A stretch of 64,000 nucleotides of DNA from Halomonas campaniensis (GTDB lineage: Bacteria; Pseudomonadota; Gammaproteobacteria; Pseudomonadales; Halomonadaceae). Positions 35,969-43,086 of this stretch are shown one piece after another. The DNA is taken from positions 1 through 64,000 of the forward strand of contig NZ_JACHZF010000015.1 in assembly GCF_014193375.1 (NCBI RefSeq). Direction: 5' to 3'. Each line of letters opens with the position of its first letter. Position 1 is the first letter of the stretch. The position numbers and the translations under genes are program-made. Below the pieces are notes generated by a model, which worked only from the letters and a program-made list of their open reading frames with translations, had not been told where the DNA came from and did no database searches.

Positions 35969-36960
35969 TGGTCGAGCCGAACAGCCTCTCCCGCACCGCC
36001 CGCGCCCTGCGTGCCTATCTCGCCGAGGCCCTGGCGATGCCGGCCAGCCGCATCCTGATCGGCCACCCGGAAGCGGTGCTCGCCGAGGCGCGCCAGGAGC
36101 CCGATGCCCAGCACCTGGGACTCTTCGTCTACCGCACCGAGATCGACGGCTTTCCCGCCGACGGGGCCTATCCGGCGCCGATCTACCTGCGCCTGCACTG
36201 CCTGCTGAGCGCCTTCTCCAGCGACGAGACCGGCGACGAGGGGCAGACCATCACCGCCGGCGAGATGGACCTGCGGCTGCTGGGCGGCGTGGTGGCGACC
36301 CTTCACCGGCAGCCGATCCTCGACGTCGAGGACGCGCAGGGGCGGGCGCGGCTGCAGGTGATCCCCCTCAACCTCGACCTGGAGGCGCTCAACCAGCTCT
36401 GGGCGAACCAGGGCGGTATCGCCAGCCGCCCCTCCATGGCCTACGAGCTGGCGCTGCTGCCGCTGCCACTGGGGGAGCCCGCCGATCGCCGCCCGCGCGT
36501 CGGCAGCCTGGGGGTGGGCGTCTCGGCCCAGGCGCACGGCGAGGCGATGCCGCCCGCCCTGCAGGCCGCGGCACCGTCCCGGCTGACGCTCCGGGGCGAT
36601 GGCGACTGGCGCCCGCTGCTGGCGACCCGGGATGATGGCGGCCGACTCAGCCAGGCCCTGGTGGCGGCCGAATCGGCCCTGCCGCTGGAGGTGGAGGTGC
36701 TGGTGGCCGGCGAGCCCGAGGAAGTCGAGCTGGTCTGGGAGGTGTGGGACCGCGACCAGGGCTGGCGGGCGCTGGCCGAGCCGGCCCTGGCCCTGGTGCC
36801 ACCGGTGCGGCGCCTCGCTGCCTCCGCCTTCTCATCCGCGGTCCGGGTGGCGCTGCCACTCTCCGGGCCCGGCCAGGCGGCACTGCATGCGCGCCGGCCG
36901 AGCGGTGGCCAGCGCAGCGCCCCGATCCTGGTCTCGATCCACCCCGAGGAGGCGCCATGA
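35968..36960 (+). CDS. DUF4255 tail terminator/cap protein (Afp16-like)
   Basis: A 330-residue protein. The N-terminal 190 residues carry the DUF4255 pattern: TARALRAYLAEALAMP, HLGLFVYRTEIDGF, LRLHCLLSAF and YELALLPLPLGEP. In the Serratia antifeeding prophage, Afp16 of this family caps the tube and sets particle length. The C-terminal 140 residues form an additional beta-rich domain (LPLEVEVLVAGEPEEVELVW). It starts at the TGATG overlap with the disordered-protein gene and ends in an ATGA overlap with the ATPase gene. Confidence 0.88.
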   Translation: MVEPNSLSRTARALRAYLAEALAMPASRILIGHPEAVLAEARQEPDAQHLGLFVYRTEIDGFPADGAYPAPIYLRLHCLLSAFSSDETGDEGQTITAGEMDLRLLGGVVATLHRQPILDVEDAQGRARLQVIPLNLDLEALNQLWANQGGIASRPSMAYELALLPLPLGEPADRRPRVGSLGVGVSAQAHGEAMPPALQAAAPSRLTLRGDGDWRPLLATRDDGGRLSQALVAAESALPLEVEVLVAGEPEEVELVWEVWDRDQGWRALAEPALALVPPVRRLAASAFSSAVRVALPLSGPGQAALHARRPSGGQRSAPILVSIHPEEAP

Positions 36961-38255
36961 GCGTGGCCAACCTGGAGCCGGAGCGCCAGCGCCTGGGCCT
37001 GCTGGGCCAGCTGGTCGCCGAGCGGCGTGCCGGTCGCGAGGTCAGCGATGCGCAGCGCCGTCGCCTGGCCGCCCTGCAGGCCAGGGTGCGGCGCGGCCGG
37101 CAACGCTCACCCTGGCGCGAGCTCGTCGAGGAGCACGCCCTGGACGATCTCGAACAGGACATCCTGGCCTGCGTGCTGGCGCCGGAGACCGATGCCGGCA
37201 TCGGCATGCTCTACCATTCGCTGCAGCCCGCCGGGGCCTTCGCCAGCCCGGCGCTGATTCGCGACCTGCTGTTCCTCGATGACCACGAGGGCGAGGGGCT
37301 GCAGCAGCGCCTGGCCGAGCAGGCCCCGCTGCGACGTCGCGACCTGGTCAGCTGCGAGCGGCTGGATGCCTACCAGCCCCTGCGTGCCGGGGCCTCCGCG
37401 CTGGCCCGGCTGATGGGGCGGGGCGAGGCGGTGACCCTGCCCGGGGCGCTGGCGCTCCCGGTCGAGGCCGAGTGGGAGACGCTGGTGCTGCCGGTCCATG
37501 CCCGCCGGCGCATCGAGACCTTCCTGCTCTGGGTGACCCAGGCCGAGCGCGTCTACGGCGACTGGGGCGCCCGGGCGATGGGCGGGCCGGTGGCGCTGTT
37601 CGCCGGGCCGCCCGGCACCGGCAAGACCTTCGCCGCCGAGGCCATCGCCCGGCGCCTCGGCTGGCCGCTCTACCGGGTCGACCTGGGCCTGCTGGTCAGC
37701 AAGTACATCGGCGAGACCGAGAAGAACCTCAACCGGCTCTTCGATGCCGCCGCCGGCCGTCGGGCGGTGCTGCTGTTCGACGAGGCCGACAGCCTGTTCG
37801 GCCGCCGGGGGGAGGTCAGCGATGCCCGTGACCGCTACGCCAACATGGAGGTGAGCCACCTGCTGGCGCGCATCGAGCGCCACCGCGGGCCCTGCATCCT
37901 GACCACCAACCAGCGCCAGCACCTCGACCCCGCCTTCATCCGCCGCTTCCAGACCGTGATCGAGTTTCCACGGCCGGACCGGGCCGCGCGCCGCCGCCTC
38001 TGGCGGGGGCTGCTGCCGCCCAGGGCCCCGCTGGCCAGCGACCTCGATGTCGATCGCCTGGCCGAGGTCGGCCTGACCGGCGGGCAGATCCGCAACGCCG
38101 CGACCCATGCCGCCTTCCTGGCGGCCGGGCGCGATGGCGAGCTGGACATGCCGGCGCTGGCCGAGGCGATCTGGCACGAGCTCGGCAAGGATGGCCGCGA
38201 CACCCCGCGGGAGGCCCTGGGCCCGCTGCAGGCGTTTCTGGGGGAAATGCCATGA
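36957..38255 (+). CDS. AAA+ ATPase of the injection system (Afp15-like)
   Basis: A 432-residue ATPase. An N-terminal helical region of about 170 residues precedes a classical AAA+ module with Walker A AGPPGTGKTFAAEA (about residue 217), Walker B VLLFDEADSLFGRRG (about 271) and an arginine-finger region LDPAFIRRFQTVIEFPRPD. This type is present in nearly every eCIS locus and is thought to act in assembly or cargo loading. Start and stop both overlap neighbours (ATGA on each side). Confidence 0.93.
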   Translation: MSVANLEPERQRLGLLGQLVAERRAGREVSDAQRRRLAALQARVRRGRQRSPWRELVEEHALDDLEQDILACVLAPETDAGIGMLYHSLQPAGAFASPALIRDLLFLDDHEGEGLQQRLAEQAPLRRRDLVSCERLDAYQPLRAGASALARLMGRGEAVTLPGALALPVEAEWETLVLPVHARRRIETFLLWVTQAERVYGDWGARAMGGPVALFAGPPGTGKTFAAEAIARRLGWPLYRVDLGLLVSKYIGETEKNLNRLFDAAAGRRAVLLFDEADSLFGRRGEVSDARDRYANMEVSHLLARIERHRGPCILTTNQRQHLDPAFIRRFQTVIEFPRPDRAARRRLWRGLLPPRAPLASDLDVDRLAEVGLTGGQIRNAATHAAFLAAGRDGELDMPALAEAIWHELGKDGRDTPREALGPLQAFLGEMP

Positions 38256-38563
38256 GCCTGCGCATCGACCACCTCTGCCTCCAGCTGCCGCCGCGCTGTG
38301 CCGCCTGGCGGCCGCTCCTGGCGCGCCGGCTCGCCAGGGAGCTCGCCGACCTGGCACCCGGGCAGCCGCTGGCCACGGGTCGGCTCGATCTCGACCGGCT
38401 CGATCTCGGCCGGCTGACGCTGCCCGCCGAGGCGGGGCCCGAGGAGCTGGCGCGGCTGATCGCCGATCGCCTGCGCGACTGCCTCGTCCGGGAGCTGACC
38501 CGGACGGACAGCGGCCGGCCCCCGACGGCCGATCTCGACCCCCATCCCGGAGGACGTCCATGA
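38252..38563 (+). CDS. Small eCIS-linked protein (103 aa)
   Basis: A 103-residue protein I cannot assign to a named family. It has an amphipathic pattern with alternating Leu/Asp around residues 44-57 (LDLDRLDLGRLTLPAE) and a helix LARLIADRLRDCLVREL. Both ends overlap adjacent genes by four bases, so it is a genuine member of the operon. Small proteins of this size before the CIS-tube gene are common in eCIS clusters and may be assembly factors. Confidence 0.75.
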   Translation: MSLRIDHLCLQLPPRCAAWRPLLARRLARELADLAPGQPLATGRLDLDRLDLGRLTLPAEAGPEELARLIADRLRDCLVRELTRTDSGRPPTADLDPHPGGRP

Positions 38564-39216
38564 GCGGTATCAGCGGTGACCATGGCCGCCTGCGCTACCA
38601 GCGCGGCAGCCTCGAGGAGTATGCCGAGGTCGACCGGCCCCTGAGGCTCGAGTTCGAGTTCAATCCGGCCTCCATGACCCGCACGCGGAGCGTCTCGCTG
38701 CGCACCGGCAACGCACCCGGCACCCGGGGCGGCTATGACTTTGCCGGCCGCAGCGAGGTCCCCCGTGCCTCCCAGGGCATCAGCCTCGAGCCCGAGAGCT
38801 TCACGGTGACGGTGCTGCTCGATGCCACCGACCGCATGAATGCCGGCGAGGAGCCGGCGTCGCGCCTCGGGGTCCAGCCGGAGCTCGATACCCTGCGCAG
38901 CATGCTCGAGCCCAAGGTCCAGGGAGCCGACGGCCAGCGGACCCTGGCGGCCCTGGGGCAGGGCGGGGCCAGGGCCTTCGCCCGGCACGAGTTCGCCTCG
39001 GTGCTGCTGTTCCGCTGGGGGCCCCACCACCTGCCGGTGTTCATGACCCAGGCCCAGGTCGAGGTGAGCGACTGGCTGCCCAGCCTCTACCCCTACCGGG
39101 CCCGGGCGACGCTGACCCTGCAGGTCATCGAGAGCCGCAACGAGTTCTACGGCGAGGAGATCAAGCGGCAGTTCCGCACGGCCCTGCGCCAGGAGGAGGG
39201 GCCGCAGGCCACCTAG
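38560..39216 (+). CDS. CIS tube/baseplate adaptor protein (Afp7-like)
   Basis: A 218-residue protein matching the N-terminal domain of Afp7-type adaptors between tube and hub: LRLEFEFNPASMTRTRSVSL, the LEPESFTVTVLLDATDRMN stretch and FASVLLFRWGPHHLPVFMTQ, then LYPYRARATLTLQVIE. In Afp7 homologues a LysM domain often follows in the same chain; here the chain stops and a separate small LysM/tail-X-like protein follows. Starts in an ATGA overlap behind CCGGAGGA. Confidence 0.87.
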   Translation: MSGISGDHGRLRYQRGSLEEYAEVDRPLRLEFEFNPASMTRTRSVSLRTGNAPGTRGGYDFAGRSEVPRASQGISLEPESFTVTVLLDATDRMNAGEEPASRLGVQPELDTLRSMLEPKVQGADGQRTLAALGQGGARAFARHEFASVLLFRWGPHHLPVFMTQAQVEVSDWLPSLYPYRARATLTLQVIESRNEFYGEEIKRQFRTALRQEEGPQAT

Positions 39217-39264
39217 TCGAGACGTCAGGCGAGACCACGACAAGCGTCCGAGAGGAGAGCGACC

Positions 39265-39552
39265 ATGATCGACCGGACATCGCGCTACGCCGGCACCCGT
39301 GGCTTCCGGGCCACCGGAGAGGGCGAAGGCTTCGCGGGGCTGCGCTGTCGGGAGCTGGGCCCGGCCACGCCGGTGCTGGAGCACACCCTCGGCGCCTGGG
39401 ACCGACCCGACCAGCTGGCGCGCTACTACTACGGTGACCCGCACCGCTGGTGGCGCCTGCTGGATGCCAACCCCGAGTGGCTGTTCGCCGGGGACCTGCT
39501 GGAGGCATCGGTGGTCGGGCAGGTGCTGCTGATTCCGGCCCGGGAGGAGTGA
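39265..39552 (+). CDS. Small LysM/tail-X-like protein
   Basis: A 95-residue protein with the pattern YYGDPHRWWRLLDANPEWLF followed by a terminal strand VVGQVLLIPA, similar to tail-X/LysM-type hub adaptors of phages. It lies between the Afp7-like and hub genes and has a GAGAGGAGAG ribosome site. It probably contributes to hub assembly and not to cell-wall binding. Confidence 0.8.
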   Translation: MIDRTSRYAGTRGFRATGEGEGFAGLRCRELGPATPVLEHTLGAWDRPDQLARYYYGDPHRWWRLLDANPEWLFAGDLLEASVVGQVLLIPAREE

Positions 39553-39554
39553 GC

Positions 39555-40661
39555 ATGGGCGCCTCGGCGAATGATGCCCCCCTGCGACAGCCCGTGGAGT
39601 GCCGGCTGTTCATCGACGACGAGGAGCTGGCGGCCTTCTATCCCTGGCTGCGCGAGGTCCAGGTCAGTCTCGAGCGCGGCGCCGCGGGGGTGGGCACGCT
39701 GAGCTTCGACACCTTTCGCGACGAGACCGGCGAGTGGTGGCTCCAGGACAGCGAACTGCTGCGCCCCTGGCGGCGGGTCGTGGTCATGGCGGCCTTCGGT
39801 GACCACCAGCAGCCCGTGCTGCACGGGGTGATCCGCGAGGTGACCGTCACCACGCCGGAGTCCATGGCCGAGGCCCGGGTCGAGGTGGCGCTGCAGGATG
39901 AATCCCTGCTGCTCGACCGTGGCCATCACCGCCGCTGCTGGTCGCGCCGCGACGAGCCGCGCCGCGATGGCGAGATCGCCGCCGAGATCGCCGCATCCCA
40001 CGGGCTGGCCTTCGAGGGCGATGACGGCCTGACCAACGCGGCCCTCAACCAGGACGAGACCGACATCCGCTTCCTGCGTCGCCGTGCCGAGGCCAACGGC
40101 TTCGAGCTGTTCGTCGAGCAGGGGGTGCTGCACTTCCACGCCCCCCGGCTCGAGGCGGGCGACCAGCCGCCCCTGCTGGTCCATGCCGGCAGTGACACCA
40201 ACTGCCTCTCGGTGGATATCCGCCATGACGGCCACCTGCCCGATGCGGTTCGCGTGGTGCGCGCGGATGCCGACGAGAGCGAGGCCCATGCCGAGCTCCA
40301 TGAGCCCGACCTGCCGCTGCTCGGCCGGCAGTCGGCCGGCAGCGCGGGCATGGGGCACGAGCCCTTCGTCTGGGACCTCCCGCGGCCTGGCGGGGCTACC
40401 CAGGCGGAGGTCGTGGCCCGGGCCATCGCCGCGGCCAACGAGAATGCCTGGAAGGTGGTCGCCGAGGGGGAACTGGATGGGGTGCGCTACGGCCACGTGC
40501 TGCGTCCCCACGGCACCGTGGTGATCGACGGCGTCGGCTCGACCTACGGCGGACGCTACTACGTCGCCGAGGTGACCCATCGCTTTGCCGCCGATGGCTA
40601 TCGGCAGCGCTTCCGACTGATTCGCAACGCCCTGGGCCAGGATGCCTGGCCCGAGTCCTGA
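39555..40661 (+). CDS. Baseplate hub protein (phage late control gpD/VgrG N-terminal-like)
   Basis: A 368-residue hub protein. It opens with RLFIDDEELAAFYPWLREVQ and has EIAAEIAASHGLAFEGDD plus NQDETDIRFLRRRAEANGFE, the latter being the strongest late-control-D/VgrG hallmark. The C-terminal part has VVIDGVGSTYGGRYYVAEVT and HRFAADGYRQRFRLIRN. It would form the gp27-like trimer above the spike. It starts two bases after the stop of the small LysM-like gene. Confidence 0.92.
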   Translation: MGASANDAPLRQPVECRLFIDDEELAAFYPWLREVQVSLERGAAGVGTLSFDTFRDETGEWWLQDSELLRPWRRVVVMAAFGDHQQPVLHGVIREVTVTTPESMAEARVEVALQDESLLLDRGHHRRCWSRRDEPRRDGEIAAEIAASHGLAFEGDDGLTNAALNQDETDIRFLRRRAEANGFELFVEQGVLHFHAPRLEAGDQPPLLVHAGSDTNCLSVDIRHDGHLPDAVRVVRADADESEAHAELHEPDLPLLGRQSAGSAGMGHEPFVWDLPRPGGATQAEVVARAIAAANENAWKVVAEGELDGVRYGHVLRPHGTVVIDGVGSTYGGRYYVAEVTHRFAADGYRQRFRLIRNALGQDAWPES

Positions 40662-40689
40662 TACATCCATCGGCAAACCGGAGGAGACG

Positions 40690-41508
40690 ATGACCGAGCT
40701 CGAGAAGGACATGGCGCGACTCGCCCGGCATATCGACGAGCGGCGATTCGGCAAGTATCGCGGCTTCGTGTTGGACAACGCCGACCCCGACCAGGCCGGC
40801 CGCCTGCAGCTGCGCATCCCCTCGGTGCTGGGCAGCGAGGCGACCGACTGGGCGCTGCCCTGCGTGCCCTTCGCCGGCCCCGGCTACGGCCTCTTCGCGA
40901 TCCCCGACCCCGGCGCGATGGTCTGGGTGGAGTTCGAGGAGGGCGACATCGACCGGCCGATCTGGACGGGCGGCACCTGGCAGCACCCCGACCAGCTGAC
41001 CGAGGGGGCGGCCCAGGCAGAACCCCGCAGCCGGCTATGGCGCACCCCGGGGGGCCACCAGCTGCGCTTCGACGACGAGCCCGGCGAGGAGCGCTGCCGC
41101 CTCAGCCATGCCGGGGGCGCGGAGCTGACCCTGGAGCCGGAGGGGGCGGCACGGCTGACCGACCCCGGCGGAGCCACCCTGGTGCTGGACAGCCGGGGGG
41201 GCGAGGTGCGAGTAGAGGATGCCAGCGGCAACCGCCTGGTGCTCTCCCGCTCCGGCACCGTGGTGGAGGACGCCTTCGGCAACCGCATCGAGATGGGGCC
41301 GGCCGGCATCACCGTGGACGGCACCCGGGTGGTGGTGAGCGGCAGCATGGTCAGCCTGGCCGGCGAGGGGGGCGAACCGCTGATCAAGGGCACCAGCTTC
41401 CTGAGCCTCTTCGCCACCCACGTGCACCCCACCAGCATGGGGCCGTCGGGGCCGCCGATTCCCCAGGGCGAGTTCAGCACCCTCTCCACTCGAACCATGA
41501 CCGGCTGA
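40690..41508 (+). CDS. Spike/baseplate assembly protein V (gp5-like OB fold)
   Basis: A 272-residue spike protein. The OB-fold region is KYRGFVLDNADPDQAGRLQL through GAMVWVEFEEGDIDRPIWTG. A beta-repeat needle follows (VLDSRGGEVRVEDASGNRLV, DAFGNRIEMGPAGITVDG). The tip HVHPTSMGPSGPPIPQGEF resembles gp5/gp45 tips that bind metal through histidines. No separate PAAR-type gene is present, so the tip may be self-contained. Start behind GGAGGAGA. Confidence 0.92.
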   Translation: MTELEKDMARLARHIDERRFGKYRGFVLDNADPDQAGRLQLRIPSVLGSEATDWALPCVPFAGPGYGLFAIPDPGAMVWVEFEEGDIDRPIWTGGTWQHPDQLTEGAAQAEPRSRLWRTPGGHQLRFDDEPGEERCRLSHAGGAELTLEPEGAARLTDPGGATLVLDSRGGEVRVEDASGNRLVLSRSGTVVEDAFGNRIEMGPAGITVDGTRVVVSGSMVSLAGEGGEPLIKGTSFLSLFATHVHPTSMGPSGPPIPQGEFSTLSTRTMTG

Positions 41509-41558
41509 CCGGCCGGAACCGTCGCCCGGGCCCGGGGCCTGGCGGCAGGAGGTGACCC

Positions 41559-41951
41559 ATGAGCAGAATGCCGGAACGCGACAGCCTGGCCTTCCCGTTC
41601 GCCATCGAGGCCGACGGCGCCCGGCGCTGCGGGCGGGCGGACCAGATACGCCAGCGCATCGAGCAGGTGCTGTTCACCGCCCCCGGCGAGCGCATCTACC
41701 GGCCGGCGTTCGGGTTCGGCGCGCGGCGGCTGGTGTTCGCCGCGCCCGACTCCCTGCTGCGCGAGACCGCCGCCCAGCAGCTCTCGGCGTCGCTCGCCGA
41801 GGCCCTGCGCGGGGAGGTGGACCCCGCCACCCTCCGGGTCGACCTGCACAGCGACGAGGCGCGGCTGATCATCGAGATCCGCTATCGGCTGGCGGCCATC
41901 GACCGTCAGGAGCGCCAGACCTTCGTGGTCGGGGAGGGCTGGCATGGCTGA
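41559..41951 (+). CDS. Baseplate wedge protein gp25/GPW family
   Basis: A 130-residue gp25-like protein. Visible signatures are IRQRIEQVLFTAPGERIYRP, the following AFGFGARRLVFA and the C-terminal DLHSDEARLIIEIRYRL. It connects sheath to baseplate. It ends in an 8-base overlap with the baseplate J gene. AGGAGG precedes the start. Confidence 0.93.
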   Translation: MSRMPERDSLAFPFAIEADGARRCGRADQIRQRIEQVLFTAPGERIYRPAFGFGARRLVFAAPDSLLRETAAQQLSASLAEALRGEVDPATLRVDLHSDEARLIIEIRYRLAAIDRQERQTFVVGEGWHG

Positions 41952-43086
41952 GCTCCCGCGCCCCGAGCTGCGCTTCGACGGCGGCTGTCCCGACTGCGGC
42001 GGGCGTCGCGTGCGGATGCCCGAGCCGCCGCCGGCGATCCCCGATGACCTCGACTGGCGTACCCGTGACTTCGAGGGCTTCCGCGCGATGATGCTGGCCG
42101 ACCTGGCCCGGCGCTTCCCCGAGCGCGGTGACTGGAATCCCGCCGACCTGGAGGTGGTGCTGGTGGAGGTGCTGGCCACCCAGCTCGACTGGCTGTCGGA
42201 CATGCACGACCGCGTCATGGCGGAGGCCACCCTCGAAAGCGCACGGCGGCCGGCCAGCGTCGACGCCCTGCTGCGCATGATCGGTTTCGATGCCGCCGAG
42301 CATCGCCAGCTCTCCCGGGAGGCCCTGTATCGCCTGTGGCGGGCGCGCCCCGATCTGCTGGACGCCGATCGCGCCGAGGGGCCGCGGCGGATTCGTCGGC
42401 AGGAGCGTGCCGTCACCCTGGAGGACCACGCCGCCACCCTGGTCGCCCATCCGCTGGTGGAGCAGGCCCACGCCTGGTCGCGCTGGACGGGGGCCTGGGA
42501 GCGCATCGAGGTGGCGGTGATCTGCTGGAACGGCGAGCCCCTGGACCAGCCGCTGCCCGCGGTGGCGCCGCCCGAGCTGGCCCGCCGGCTGTCCCGCTTC
42601 CTCGACGAGCAGGGGGCCGAGTGGCGACCGCCCTTCGGTGAGGCACCCAGCGTGCGCCGGGTGCTGCGCGACTACCTGGAGGCGCGCCGCCTGGCGGGCC
42701 AGGAGGTGGTCCTGCGCGATGCCGCGGCGGTGGGCATCGTGCTGGGCCTGCGGGTCACGGTAGCGGACGAGCACTTTCGCTCCGAGGTGGAGGCGGCGGT
42801 GCGTCGCGTGCTGGGCGACGGGCCGGCGGGGCTCTTCCACCCGGGGCGTCTGGCCTTCGGCGAGGACCTCTACGCCTCGGACTTCTATCAGGCCCTGATG
42901 GCGCTCGCCGGCGTGCGGGATGTCTGCCTCACTCGCTTCAAGCGCGCGGGACGGCGCTATCCGGACGAGTCGCGCTCGGGGCGCATTGCGCTCTCCGGGC
43001 TCGAGTTCCCGGTGTGTGACGGTGACCCGGCGCGGCCGGCACGGGGTCACCTTCGCCTCGACCTCAAGGGAGGGCTGCGGGGATGA
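41944..43086 (+). CDS. Baseplate J-like protein with N-terminal CPDC motif
   Basis: A 380-residue wedge protein (Afp11-like). Its N-terminus has the cysteine pair CPDCGG at residues 15-20, then the usual IPDDLDWRTRDFEGFRAMML and LVEVLATQLDWLSDMHDRV. The C-terminal half shows ALMALAGVRDVCLTRF, typical of baseplate J ends. The single cysteine pair is an unusual addition that could bind zinc by dimerisation. The start lies inside the gp25 gene and the end overlaps the large baseplate gene (ATGA). Confidence 0.88.
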   Translation: MAELPRPELRFDGGCPDCGGRRVRMPEPPPAIPDDLDWRTRDFEGFRAMMLADLARRFPERGDWNPADLEVVLVEVLATQLDWLSDMHDRVMAEATLESARRPASVDALLRMIGFDAAEHRQLSREALYRLWRARPDLLDADRAEGPRRIRRQERAVTLEDHAATLVAHPLVEQAHAWSRWTGAWERIEVAVICWNGEPLDQPLPAVAPPELARRLSRFLDEQGAEWRPPFGEAPSVRRVLRDYLEARRLAGQEVVLRDAAAVGIVLGLRVTVADEHFRSEVEAAVRRVLGDGPAGLFHPGRLAFGEDLYASDFYQALMALAGVRDVCLTRFKRAGRRYPDESRSGRIALSGLEFPVCDGDPARPARGHLRLDLKGGLRG

